Assembly: GCF_036323735.1 (NCBI RefSeq)
Contig: NC_086024.1
Location: 74,783,924-74,847,923, forward strand
Reading direction: 5' to 3'
Length of the DNA stretch: 64,000 bases
Source of the DNA: Rattus norvegicus
Taxonomy: Eukaryota > Chordata > Mammalia > Rodentia > Muridae
Shown: piece by piece, positions 1-11,190 of the stretch
Numbering within the stretch: the first letter of the stretch is position 1
Layout of the letters: every line of letters begins with the position of its first letter
Notes under the pieces: model-generated
The model's input: the letters and a program-made list of their open reading frames with translations, nothing else
Databases searched by the model: none
Told to the model about the DNA's origin: nothing
Program-made: the position numbers and the translations under genes

Positions 1-770
1 TCATCTTTATGAAGGACTTAGCTGAGCTGTATTAGGCAAAAGGAGGAAAGAAAGTGGTTATAGGTGGCAGGTTAGTGAGATCTCTGTGTTTTAGGGTTGT
101 ATAATGCAGAAAAACATCAATATGATCTTGAGCACTGTTGTGACAGGCTAAATATATAAAAAGACTTATAAAAACTAGAATTTTATCCAAACATTTTGTG
201 CAACTAATGCTAAAATATTTTAAGTTAAATTTTCTTTTCTCTCTTTTTTCTTTTTCTTTTTTCTTTTTTTTAAAGCAAAATAAGTTTAAAAGGGAATCTG
301 TGGCATTCAACTGATAAATGTAAGATCACTAAGAGATGAAAAAAGCTACTCTTGGAGCTTGCTTCCCCACAAGAGCACCACATTCCTAACCCTAAGGCAG
401 CACACAGAGTCCAACAAAAAGTCCTTTTCCCCTAAGATCAGACTCCACATTGGCTTAAACACTTAAAAAAAACAAACAAACAAACAAACAACAAAAAAAC
501 AACAAAAAACAAAAACCGCTCAGTTCATATCCAGTACAGGGCACAGATACTGGAGTCCTTTTTCTTTCTGTCCCACAAAATACAGTTAATTACAGTTAAA
601 CTAATAAGCCTGACATTAGGATGTGATTCCCAATTTCTGCCTGCCTCCAACAGCTTTCACCAGGCAGATCACATGTAGTGTCCTATCAGTAGCTTTCGTG
701 ATGGCAGTGATGCAGACCCCCTTTCTGACCAAGTAAATCTTTTCTTCCCACAACACGAGTCTATGTTGGT
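1..770 (-). other. Strn3: Strn3 3' UTR (partial, runs off left edge)
   Basis: This is the sequence directly downstream of the minus-strand stop codon at 771-773. I found no AATAAA or ATTAAA on the minus strand in these bases, so the cleavage site is probably outside the window. It contains an A/AAAC-rich tract at about 463-517, which reads UUUG/U-rich in the transcript. A pyrimidine-rich plus-strand run lies at 229-272. No other gene is visible. Confidence 0.7.
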
Positions 771-940
771 TCACACAAATACTTTGGCAAGAGCATCAGC
801 CCCTGCACTGGCGATATATGCCTTTGACGGATGGAAAGCAACATCATAAATTGACTCATCCAATTTCTTCCTATGGGCTGTTATTTCTTGTACACATGTC
901 TTACTGTCCAAATTCCATAATCTAATAGAGCAGTCATGGC
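771..940 (-). CDS. Strn3: Strn3 exon 18 (terminal coding exon, last WD40 blades)
   Basis: 170 nt including the TGA stop at 771-773. The acceptor AG is at 941-942, with the exon opening GCCATGAC after a pyrimidine-rich stretch. The exon completes the codon begun in exon 17 (A+GC, Ser), giving the blade ending SHDCSIRLWNL. The final repeat begins around EITAHRKKL and ends ALAKVFV. In seven-bladed propellers the last strand usually closes the ring, and in striatins this domain binds STRIPAK partners. This is the most conserved stretch of the gene and the strongest identification in the window. Confidence 0.96.
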
Positions 941-1020
941 CTGTAAAAGACAAACAAAGCTTGTTACTGAGAAACAATTCCTTTATAAAGTTTGTAGGTT
1001 GTACTGAAGTTCAAACTTAC
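941..1020 (-). other. Strn3: Intron 17 (80 bp)
   Basis: An unusually short intron, with GTAAGT donor (1015-1020) and TTTTACAG acceptor, separating the two exons that share WD40 blade 6. It contains no repeat. Confidence 0.9.
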
Positions 1021-1107
1021 TTCCAGACATCAAATAGATTCCATTGGGATCTACTGCTAAACTTGTAACAGCATCCAAGTGAGCTACCATAGAATGGATC
1101 ATTTTAC
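1021..1107 (-). CDS. Strn3: Strn3 exon 17 (WD40 blade 6)
   Basis: 87 nt. It starts GTAAAATG after a TTTATAG acceptor and ends TCTGGAA before GTAAGT. Translation covers the start of a WD40 unit, MVAHLDAVTSLAVDPNG, followed by IYLMSG, with the typical H-x-D-x-V-x-S-L core. It shares blade 6 with exon 18 (phase 1 at both ends, 29 codons). Skipping it would be frame-neutral but would break the propeller. Confidence 0.95.
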
Positions 1108-1962
1108 CTATAAAGCATAACAGAAGATTAATGTTGAGCAGCAGAAGCTAAAATACATTATCGACATAAAACAATCACAACAGTATTCTTTTTTATAGTT
1201 TTAGAAAGTATTTACAACATACAAGTTAGGATGTAATTATTTGGGACACAGACTTCACAGAGAGCAACCACTACCGCTACCTAGATCCTTGCTGAGAAAG
1301 ACACCTGTTCCAAGTAATAATCTCTGCCCAATCCCTGTCAGCAATGCTCTCTTTCTAGAGATTGGCCAATTCTGAATATGTAGCGTTTGTGTCTGGCTTC
1401 TTTTACTTAACATGTTTTTCGAGATGCATCTACCATATTAATAATCTGAAAAAATGCTTCCCGATAGTTACTTTTGAGAGATTTTGCTCCTTCCTAAATG
1501 AAGCATTCTTCTAAGGGGGTGCGGGGAGGAAGGCTCCCTGGAGTCAGTGGATAAACAGAAGGGTACATGTCTGAGCAGAGTAGAAACTTCAAAGATTCTG
1601 GAAATCCTGACCCACCTTTTTTCTTTTTTCTCATTACATTTTAATTGATGAAAATACATTGTACGTGTGCCTATGTATATGCCAGGAAGTCACCGAGGTG
1701 TCGGCTCCCTGAAGCTAGAGTTTCAGGATATTGAGAGCTGCCTGATGTGGGTGCTGAGACTTGTTTCTGTAAGAACAGTGTGTGCTCCTAGCCACTAAGC
1801 CATTCCTCCAGCCCTAAGTTTTCTAGAAGCAGTAAACAACTGCTTGGGAAAGAGCCTCTTTTTAGAGATTTCTCCCATCTGCAAACCTGCCTACAAGTTC
1901 TGCAGAGAACTCTACCCTCAACCACACTGGGGTGGGTCTTTCTCTACTGCAGCTCCTTTTTT

Positions 1963-1993
1963 GTTTGTTTGTTTGTTTGTTTTTTGTTTGTTT
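1963..1993. repeat. (TTTG)n microsatellite
   Basis: Short, slightly interrupted run of TTTG units within intron 16. Confidence 0.8.
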
Positions 1994-2274
1994 TGCTCTA
2001 TTCTATAAGTAGCTCTCACCCACTCATACTCCGGTTAGGAAACCCCAGTAAGACCTTTCCAGTTCACTAATTAGGACTTACCTCTCACCCGTCCATATTT
2101 CTGTTAGGAACCCCAGTGAGACTTTTTTGGTTCATCAAGTAGGACTTAGACACACAATCAGTATTCAGTCTGTCCTGCGTTCCTTTCCTGGATTGAATGT
2201 TGTGTATTGCTTTACCATAAAAGTCCATTACACAGTAAAGATTCACTTATTTTATATGTGTGTGTCTGCAAGTT

Positions 2275-4555
2275 TAAATTTAAGGGCACTCTCAACAGGA
2301 TAAAATGGCAGCCTACAGACTGCAAAGAGATCTCTCCACTAACCCTACATCTGACAGATAATATCCAGACTATATCTTTATATATCTTCTCCAACAAACC
2401 AAACAACCCAATTAAAAATGGGGTACAGAGCTAAACAGAATTTCCAACAGAGGAATCTGGAATGGTCGAGAAGCACTTAAAGGAAATGCAAAGAAAAATG
2501 ACCCTAAGATCTTATCTTACACCCATCAGAATGGCGAAGATAACAAACCCAAGCACAGCACACGCTGGAGAAGATGTGGAACAAGGGGACACTCCTGTAT
2601 TGGTGGGAATACAGAGTTGGACAACACAACCACTCTTGCAATCAACCTGGCGGTTTCTCAGGTAATTTTGGAAACAGTTCTACCAGAAGACTCAGCATTC
2701 CTGAGCATATACTTAAAAGAAGCTCCACCATGCCAGGATACATGCTCCACTGTGCTCACAGCAGCTTTGTTTCTAACAGTCAGAAACTGCAAAAACCCAG
2801 ATAGATGTCCCTCAACCAAGGAACTAATGCAGACAATGTGGTTCATGTACACAATGTAATACTATTCAACTATTAAAGACAAGGACATAATGATTTTTGC
2901 AGGCAAATGGGTGGAGCTAGGAAGTTATCATTGTAAGGTAGCCCAGACCCAAAAGGACATGCATGGTATGTACTCACTTAGAAGTGGATTTTAGCCATAA
3001 AGTACAGGATACCCACTCCACAGACCCAGAGAAGCTAAACAAGAAGGAAGGTCCAAGTAAGCATGCTTGAATCTCATTTAGAATTGGGAATAGTCATAGG
3101 AGGCAGACGAAGGGAGGGATCTCAGTGGGAGAAGTAGTAGATAGGAGAATGGGGTGTATGTATATGTGTTTCAGGATAGTGCACAGGGCAGACAGGAATG
3201 AGAGCCAGAAGAATACATGGAAATCTGCAGCTGATAAGGTAGGGAGGCTCCCAGGAGTCTGTGACTCCTATAGTGGGATATAGAGCCTGAAGAGGATACC
3301 TCCTGTAAACAGGCAGGACTCCTAGTGGAGGGATAAGGACACAAACCCACCCAAAAAACTTTCAATTTAAAATTTGTCCTCTCTATTGTAGCTGCTTGTA
3401 TTCTAAAGCTAATTACCCCACACCAAAAAAACCTGTTTGCAGCGTCCCATGTATACGACTGGTGGACCCTGCCCCAAGTTGGTTCTGCTTGGTAAATAAA
3501 GTTGCCAGCGGGCAATGGCTAGGCGATGACGGGGCAGGACTTTAAGGATTCCTAGGCAAGGAGGATGAAGGAGAGTTCTACCACTCCTGAGAGATGCAGG
3601 ACAGAGAACATAGCCATGGATGTAGGTGGCAAGGATTTGTAGCACATCCGGGTCTGGAGTAGCCAAGATGGAGGCTCTAGAAAGTAACAACTTGGAAATA
3701 TCAGAGGGTGGATTAGCCATGTGGAGGTTAGAAAGTGGTCCAGTCATTGAGCTGTTTAAGGTATATAAAAATATAAAGGCTGTGTAAATGTGTCTTTCAT
3801 TTGGGAACCCAGGAACATTGGGGTGGGCATCGAGGAGCGCTGCCTTCGCTGCAAGGATGGAATTGAGTAGTGTTAATTGGGTACAGCTACAGTCTATAAG
3901 AAATACAGAGACAGGGAACAGAACAGAGACTGAGGGAATGGTCAACCAATAATCGGCCCAACTTGAAACCCATCCCATGGGCAAGCACTAATCCATGACA
4001 GTATTAATGATACTCTGTTTTGCTTGCAGATAGGAGCCTAGCATAACTGTCCTCTGAGAGGCTCCATCCAGAAGCCGACAGATGCTAAGACCCACAGTCA
4101 AACATCAGACAGAGCTCAGGGACTCTTACAGAAAAGTTGGGGGAAGGATTGAGGACCCCAAAGGGGATAGGAACAGCACAGGAAGTCCAAGAGAATCAAT
4201 TAACCTGAAGCTCTTGGGAGCTCTCAAGAGACGGAACCACCAACCAAAGAGCACACACAGGCTGGTCCTAGGCCCTGCACAAACGTAGCAGATGTGCAGC
4301 TCGGTCTTCATGTGGGTCCCCAACAGCTAGAGAGTGGGGGCTGTCCCTAAAGCCTACCTGTGAAATCTGTTTTCCCAACTGGGCTGCCTTGTCTGCCTCA
4401 GTGGGAGAGGATGCGCCTAGCCCCACAGAGACTTGATGTGCCAGGGAGAGTGGATACCCAAGGGGGGCCTCCACCCACTCTCCACAGGAGAAGGGGAGGG
4501 GGAGAGGGACTGTGCGGAGTGGGGGCAGCTATTAGGATGTAAAGTGAATAAATTG
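2275..4555 (+). mobile_element. Old LINE-1 (Lx-like) 3' end: ORF2 C-terminus plus 3' UTR
   Basis: Bases about 2275-3000 carry decayed L1 ORF2 C-terminal sequence on the plus strand, for example the segment after ATGGTCGAGAAGCACTTAAA, a VEKHLKEMQ version of the usual AEKHLKKCS region. It is frameshifted repeatedly. Bases about 3900-4550 match rodent L1 3' UTR, including the region around CCAACTTGAAACCCATCCC and a terminal GTAAAGTGAATAAATTGG. The middle (about 3400-3870) I cannot assign firmly. It may be part of the Lx 3' UTR or a separate insert. The element is 5' truncated and non-functional. Confidence 0.75.
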
Positions 4556-4802
4556 GAAAAATTAATTTTATGTGTATGTTTGGACTACACATATGTATGT
4601 ACACCAAGTAGGTAACTGATGATTGCAGATGTCAGAAGAGGGAACCCCTGGAACTATACTTACAGATGGTTGTGAGCTTTGTGGGTGTTGGGAATCAAAC
4701 AGGGATCCTTTCTAAGAGGATCAAGGACTCAACCTCTGTGGCAACACACCAAGTTGAAATTTAACACAAGCTGTGAATATAAAGATGTGCAGTACAAAGT
4801 CT

Positions 4803-4819
4803 TGGGGGGGGGGGGGGGG
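4803..4819. repeat. poly(G) run
   Basis: A homopolymer of about 17 G bases next to a B3-like remnant. The length of such a run is prone to sequencing error and slippage. Confidence 0.8.
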
Positions 4820-5000
4820 AAGAGTATCCTCCACTGGCAGCATATAATTTGATGAAAGAAAAGCAGCACTATAAATTGATTCATTCTGGGGTCATCAAGA
4901 CCCAGACTGCCTCCAAGAATAACCACTTGAGTTTGAGCTCAGGAAGGAAAATGAACTTTTGCCAACATGCACAAATATAAATATATAAATATAATTTAAA

Positions 5001-5165
5001 ATTGGGAGGTATATAACACTGCATGCCTTAAATCCCAGCACTTGGGAGACAAAGGCAGAGGATCTCTGTGAGCTTCAAGGCTGGCCTGGTCAGCAGAATT
5101 GAGTTCTGAGACACCCAAAGCTATATCCAGAGAAACCCTGTCTTGAAAAGCAACACGAAAAAACA
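5001..5165 (+). mobile_element. B1 SINE
   Basis: Diverged B1: a CATGCCTTAAATCCCAGCAC head, GAGGATCTCTGTGAGCTTCAAGGC body, and GAGAAACCCTGTCTTG followed by an A-rich tail. It is antisense to Strn3 (plus strand). Confidence 0.85.
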
Positions 5166-5667
5166 AAAAAATTAAGTGAATTTTCTGTTATTCGGGTATC
5201 AGTAACTTATAAAATTAATCTCTTAATTTTAGTGATGAAATAAACAGAAGTCAACAGAGGCATCTTGCTTTCTCGTCGAGTAGTAACTGCTTTGTATTGC
5301 TAACAACCTCTATAGTTGAGGGAGCCATTTTGCATATTTAACTGTGTTCTAGTTTTATATTCAGGTCAAGGGCTGTGGTCCAGGGTTAAGTAAAGTAGAC
5401 CTCCTATTTCCCAGTATAAAGCAGCACACTGGACTAGCACGCTAGCAGATGATCACAACTTAAATGTGCAAGATTTCCTGTTTTTCATGAGGAATTATCT
5501 AAACAACATAGATGCTGATTAAATGGAAACTGATTTTTACTAGGTATAAGAGATCTGCCTGCCACTACCTCTCAAGTTCTGGGATTAAAGGCATGTGTCA
5601 CCATTTAATAACTTTTAAATAGATAATTTTAACTAAGCCTTTGAAGGATTTTGTTTTTTTAATTTTT

Positions 5668-5761
5668 TTTTTTTGTTCTTTTTTTCCGGAGCTGGGGACC
5701 GAACCCAGGGCCTTGCGCTTCCTAGGCAAGCGCTCTACCGCTGAGCTAAATCCCCAGCCCC
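5668..5761 (-). mobile_element. ID element 1 (BC1-derived SINE)
   Basis: Reverse complement of the ID core (GGGGCTGGGGATTTAGCTCA through GGTTCGGTCCCCAGCTCC) with a T-rich (A-tail) left side. A 16-bp duplication (TGTTTTTTTAATTTTT) flanks it at 5652-5667 and 5762-5777, so it landed in the A-tail of the neighbouring L1. Confidence 0.93.
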
Positions 5762-5777
5762 TGTTTTTTTAATTTTT

Positions 5778-8640
5778 ATTAGATATATTTCTTTACTTTC
5801 ATTTCAAAGGTTATTCCCCTTCTGGGTTTTCTGTCCATAAGCCCCCATTCCCTCTCCTACCCTTCCCCCATACGGACATTCCCTGTATACATCCCCCTTA
5901 TTGCCCTCCCCAATATTCCCCTGCATTGGGGTCCAACCTTGGCAGGACCAAGGGCTTCCCCTTCCCCTGGTGACCAACAAGGCTATTCTCTGTTACATAT
6001 GCAGTTGGAGCCCTGGGTCAGTCCATGTATAGTCTTTCAGTAGTGGTTTAGTCGCTAGAAGCTCTGGTTGGTTGGCATTGTTGTTCTTATGGGGTTGCAA
6101 GCTCCTTCAACTCTTTCAATCCTTCCTCTAATTCCCCCCAAGGGGGTCCTGTTCTCAGTTCAGTCGTTTGCTGCTGGCATTGACCTCTGTATTGGACATG
6201 CTCTGGATGTGTCTCTCAGGACAGATCTATATCCAGTCCCTTTCAGCATGCATTTTCTCGCTTCATCACTCTTATCTAGTTTTGGTGGCTGTATAAATAT
6301 GGGCCACACGTGGGTCAGGTTCTGAATGACCATTCCTTTAGTTGCTGCTCTAAACTTTGCCTTCATATCCCCTCCTATGGATATTTTTCCCCCTTTTAAG
6401 AAGGACTGAGAGCATCGCATTTTGGTCACCCTTCTTCTTGAAATTCCTGTGGTCTATGGCTTGCATAGTGGGTAATTCGAGCGTTTTGGCTAATATCCAC
6501 TTATCAGTGAGTGCATACTGATATCAAGTTGTGTTTTTCTATGACTAGGTTACCTCACTCAGGATGATATTTTCTAGTTCATTCCATTTGACTATGAATT
6601 TCATAAAGTCATTGTTTTTGATAGCTGAGTAGTATTCCATTGTGTAAATGTACCACAATTTTTAAATCCATTCCTTTGTTGAAAGGCATCTGGGTTCTTT
6701 TCAGCTTCTGGCTATTATAAATAAGGCTGCTATGAACATAGTGGAGCAAGTGTCTTTGTTATATGTGGGGGCATCTTTTGGGTATATGCCCAAAAGAGGT
6801 ATAGCTGGATCCTCAGGCAGTTCAATGTCCAATTTTCTGAGGAACCTCCAGACTGATTTCCAGAGTGGCTGTACCAGTCTGCAATCCCACCAACAATGGA
6901 GGAGTGTTCCTCTTTCTCCACATCCTCGCCAGCATCTGCTGTCACCTGAGTTTTTTATCTTAGCCATTCTCACTGGTGTGAGGTGAAATCTCAGGATTGT
7001 TTTGATTTGCATTTCCCTTATGACTAAAGATGTTGAACATTTCTTTAGGTGCTTCTCAGCCATTTGATATTCCTCAGCTGAGAATGTTTTGTTTAGCTTT
7101 GTACCCCATTTTTAACAGGGTTATTTGGCTCTCTGGAGTCTAACTTCTTAAGTTCTTTGTATATTTTGGATATTAGCCTCTATCAGATGTAGGATTTGTA
7201 AAGATCTTTTCCCAATCTGTTGGTGGCTGTTTTGTCCTAATGACAGTGTCTTTTGCCTTACAAAAGCTTTGCAGTTTTATGAGGTCCCATTTGTTGATTC
7301 TTGATCTTAGAGCTGATTCTTGATCTTAGAGCATGAGCCATTGGTGTTTTGTTCAGGAAAATTTCCCCAGTGCCCATGTGATCAAGACTCCTTCCCACTC
7401 TTTCTTCTATTAGTTTGAGTGTATCTGGTTTGATGTGGAGGTCCTTGATCCATTTGAACTTAAGCTTTGTACAGGGTGATAAGAATGGATCAATCTGCAT
7501 TCTTTTACATGCTGACCCCGAGTTGAACCAGCACCATTTGTTAAAAAAGCTATCTTTCTTCCATTGGGTGGTTTTAGCTCCTTTGTCAAAGAACAAGTGA
7601 CTATAGGTGTGTGGGTTCATTTCTGGGTCTTCAATTCTGTTCCATTGATCTATATGCCTGTCTCTGTACCAATACAATAAAGCTTTTATGACTATAGTTC
7701 TGTAATACTGTTTGAAGCCAAGGATGTTGATTCCCCCAGAAGTTCTTTTATTGTTGAGTATAGTTTTCGCTAATCTAGGTTTTTTGTTATTCCAAATGAA
7801 TTTGCAAATTGCTTTATATCTCTATAAAGAATTGAATAGGAATTTTTTTGGGGGATTGCATTGAATCTGTAGATCACTTTTGGCAAAATGGCTATCTTTA
7901 CTACATTAATCCTGCCAATCTTTCCATCTTCTGAGATCTTCATCAATTTCCTACTTCAGAAACTTGAAGTTCTTGTCATACAGATCTTTCACTTGCTTGG
8001 TTAAAGTCACACCAAGATATTTTATATTATTTGGGACTATTGTGAAGGGTGTCATTTCCTTAATTTCTTTCTCAGCCTGTCTATCCTTTGAGTAGAGGAA
8101 GACTACTGATTTGTTTGAGTTAATTTTATACCTTGACACTTTGCTGAAGTTGTTATCAGGTTAAGTAGTTCTCTGGTGCAACTTTTGGGGTCACTTAAGT
8201 ACACTATCATATCATCTGCAAATAGTGATATTTTGATTTCTTCTCTTCCAGTTTGTATCCCTTTGACCTCCTTTCGCTGTCTGATTTCTCTGGCTAGGAT
8301 TTTGAGTACTATACTGAATAAGTAGGGAGAGAGCGGGAAGTCCTGACTAGTCTCTGATTTTAGTGGGATTGCTACAAGTTTCTCTCCATCTAGTTTGATG
8401 TTAGCTACTGGTTTGCTGTATATGGCTTTTACTATGTTTAGGTATGGGCCTTGAATTCCTGATCTTTCCAGGACTTTTATCATGAAGGGGTGTTGAATTT
8501 TGTCAAATGCTTTCTCAGCAGCTAATGAAATGACCATGTGGCTCTTATCTTTGAGTTTGTTTATAGAGTGGATTACATTGATGGATTTTCAATTATTAAA
8601 CCATCCCTGTATCCCTGGAATGAAGCCTACTTGATCATGA
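5778..8640 (-). mobile_element. LINE-1, 3' portion (ORF2 reverse transcriptase to 3' UTR)
   Basis: On the minus strand this holds ORF2 from the fingers/palm region (decayed VISLAAEKAFDKIQHPF and LFADDMIVYLSDPKS, the latter with the FADD catalytic motif of reverse transcriptase) to the C-terminal MAEKHLKKCS and CWRGCGERGTLLHCWWDC cysteine-rich segment. The 3' UTR and A-tail sit at the low-coordinate end. The reading frame is broken by many frameshifts and stops, so it is not functional. It joins head to head with 8641-9876 (see finding). Confidence 0.9.
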
Positions 8641-9876
8641 CAGATAGCAGGAGATTTCAACACCCCACTCTCATCAATGGACAGATCATGGAAACAGAAA
8701 TTAAACAGAGATGTACAGAAACTAACAGAAGTTATGAACCAAATGGATTTAACAGATATTTATAGACCATTCCATTCTAAAACAAAAGGATATACCTTCT
8801 TCCCAGCACCTCATGGAACCTTCTCCAAAATTGACCATATAATTGGTTATAAAACAAGCCTCAACAGATACAGGAAGATAGAAATAATTCCATACATCCT
8901 ATCATATCACCAGGCACTAAGACTGGTCTTCAATAACAATAATGACAGAAAACCCACATGTACATGGAAGCTGAACAATGCTCTTCTCAATGACAACCTG
9001 GTCAAGGAAGAAATAAAGAAAGTAATTAAAGACTTCTTGGAATTAAATGAAAATGAAGATACAACATTCCCAAACTTATGGGACACAATGAAAGCAGTAC
9101 TAAGAGGAAAACTAATAGCTCTGAGTGCCTGCAAAAAGAAACAGGAGAGAGCGTATGTCAGCAGCTTGACAGCACACCTAAAAGCTCTAGAACAAAAAGT
9201 AATAAATAAACCCAAGAGGAGTAGAAGGCAGGAAATAATCAAACTCAGAGCTGAAATCAACCAAGTAGAAATGAAAAGGACTATACAAAGAATCAACAAA
9301 ACCAGAAGCTGGTTCTTTGAGAAAATCAACAAGATAAACCCTTAGCCAGACTAGTCAGAGGTCACAGAGAGTGTGTCCAAATTACCAAAATCAGAAATGA
9401 AAAGGGAGACATAACAACAGAATCAAAGGAAATTAAAAAAACATCAGATCCTACTACAAAAGCCTATATTCAACAAACTGGAAAATCTGCAGGAAATGGA
9501 CAATTTTCTAGACAGATACCAGGTACCAAAGTTAAACCAGGAACACATAAACCATCTAAACCACCCCATAACTCATAAAGAAATAGAAGCAGTCATTAAA
9601 AGTCTCCCAACCAAAAAGAGCCCAGGTCCAGACGGGTTTAGTGCAGAATTCTATCAAACCTTCATAGATGACCTCATACCAATATTATCCAAACTATTCC
9701 ACAAAATTGAAACAGATGGATCACTACCGAATACCTTTTATGAAGCCACAATTACTCTTATACCTAAACCACACAAAGACCCAACAAAGAAAGAGAACTT
9801 CAGACCAATTTCCCTTATGAATATTGATGCAAAAATACTCAATAAAATCTCACAAACTGAATCCAAGAACACATCA
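8641..9876 (+). mobile_element. LINE-1, inverted 5' portion (endonuclease end to RT start)
   Basis: The plus strand encodes decayed ORF2: a late endonuclease-domain segment (TFSKIDHIIGYKTSLNRY), the linker (RRQEIIKLRAEINQVE), and RT domain 0/1 (KSPGPDGFSAEFYQTF, FRPISLMNIDAKILNKI). It stops at about ATCCAAGAACACATCAAA. The ORF2 order continues directly into the minus-strand segment 5778-8640, so the two are halves of one insertion. The endonuclease N-terminus and ORF1 are missing. Confidence 0.9.
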
Positions 9877-10029
9877 AAGCCTTTAAGTTTTATACAATGT
9901 ACTTTGCTTAATCAAATTCACCCCCTCATTCCTTTCAGGCCCTTCCCCAATTTCATGTCCTCCTCTATTTTTGAGATTATAAAATAATCAAACAATTTCT
10001 CCCTCCCCACCCCCAAACCCTCTATGATG

Positions 10030-10196
10030 ATCTGAAATGAGAATGGCCCCTACAGGGTCATATATTGAATGCTTGGTCATTAGGGAGTGGCATTATTTGA
10101 GAGCAATTAGGATATGTGACTTTGTTGAAGGAAGTGTGTCACTGGGGGGTGGGCTTTGGAGTTTCAAAAGCCCAAGCCAATCCCAGTGTCTTCTGT

Positions 10197-10250
<54 letters not shown>

Positions 10251-10475
10251 CTGTCTGTCTCTCGTCTTTTTTCCCCTATTAACTAGCTGATTTACTCACT
10301 TTGCATCCTGATCGCAGTCCCCTCCTTTCTCCTTTCCTCCCAGACCCACCATCAAACTATGATGAAAATGGAGAAAGCCCCTTAAAACCATAAGCCCCAT
10401 TACATGTTTTCTTTTGTAAGAGTTGCTATGGTGATGGTGTCTCTTCACAGCAATAGAACAGTGACTAAGATCCCT
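10030..10475 (+). mobile_element. URR1-type rodent DNA transposon remnant with internal (TG)n
   Basis: Recognised from the usual parts: TGAAATGAGAATGGCCCC near the left end, GACTTTGTTGAAGGAAGTG, GTTTCAAAAGCCCA, an internal TG repeat, and the right end TTCACAGCAATAGAACAGTG. I recall this family as a non-autonomous hAT-Charlie-like element. The name is from memory and not checked. Confidence 0.65.
10194..10249. repeat. (TG)n microsatellite
   Basis: Nearly perfect TG/CA dinucleotide run, one A interruption at its left end, inside the URR1-type element. Z-DNA-prone and likely length-polymorphic. Confidence 0.95.
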
Positions 10476-11122
10476 TTCAATATCCACACCCCCCCCCACC
10501 ATGTGCTCTTTCAAATTCATGGCTTCCTTTTTTTTAAAATTACTTTTACATGCACACAAATATACCTAAAGATAACTTGTTCAGTCTGAATTATGTTACT
10601 TATATGTATGTTCTCACGACTGACCACTGGTACTGGATAAGCATTTTTTGTGCTCTTCTGGAGCAGACTCTTTCTCCTACTTTGAATATTTCTTACTTCC
10701 TCAGCTGTGTGGGGTTGAGACTTTGTGGTCTTTCTCCATCCACCCCGGCTATGTACATCGTTGTCCTTGCTCAGCTCATGTTTAGTTGTCATGTTGGTGG
10801 GACTTTACGGGTCTATCTTCTGATATTACCAGTCTCACAACAGACTCCGTGCCCGTCTTCTGCAATGAGCCACAATCCTTAGGTTTGTGAAAATAAAATG
10901 TGTAGTCCAGGTTGGCCTCGAACTTGAACTGGTAATCCTAGTGCCTCTGCCTCTTTAGCATAACCTACTGTTGTTAAGTTACCACAACTGGCTACTCTTA
11001 GTGTTCTGCCTAAATGTATGAAAGTGCTCTACATGAGTGCCTGCAGAAGATCCTGCATCCTATGGAACTAGAGTTAAAGAACACCCAGAGCAGTCCAATC
11101 TCTTAAGCACTGAGCCATCTCT

Positions 11123-11190
11123 TCAGCTCAAACACCACCACCAACATCATCATCACCACCACCGTCATCATCATCCACCACCATCACCAA
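11123..11190. repeat. (CAC/CAT)n imperfect trinucleotide repeat
   Basis: Irregular alternation of CAC and CAT trinucleotides, which would read as polyhistidine. The open frame it creates is not a gene. Confidence 0.85.

Noticed and set aside
32..310. 92-residue minus-strand frame rich in Lys
   Set aside because: Lies in the Strn3 3' UTR; its Lys run comes from a pyrimidine tract read on the opposite strand. No family resemblance.
1..770. Poly(A) signal for Strn3
   Set aside because: No AATAAA or ATTAAA on the minus strand was seen, so no cleavage site is proposed.
3409..3984. 191-residue minus-strand open frame
   Set aside because: Its ends fall in L1 3' UTR-like sequence, and there is no recognisable domain, splice context or family. 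Treated as chance openness inside a repeat.
8677..9345. 222-residue plus-strand open frame as a gene
   Set aside because: It is a decayed middle part of L1 ORF2 in the inverted half of the element and lacks start context and both ends of the protein.
10037..10282. Frame with a CVCVCV repeat (similar ones at 45364, 54982, 56367)
   Set aside because: Produced by TG/CA microsatellites; no biological protein signal.
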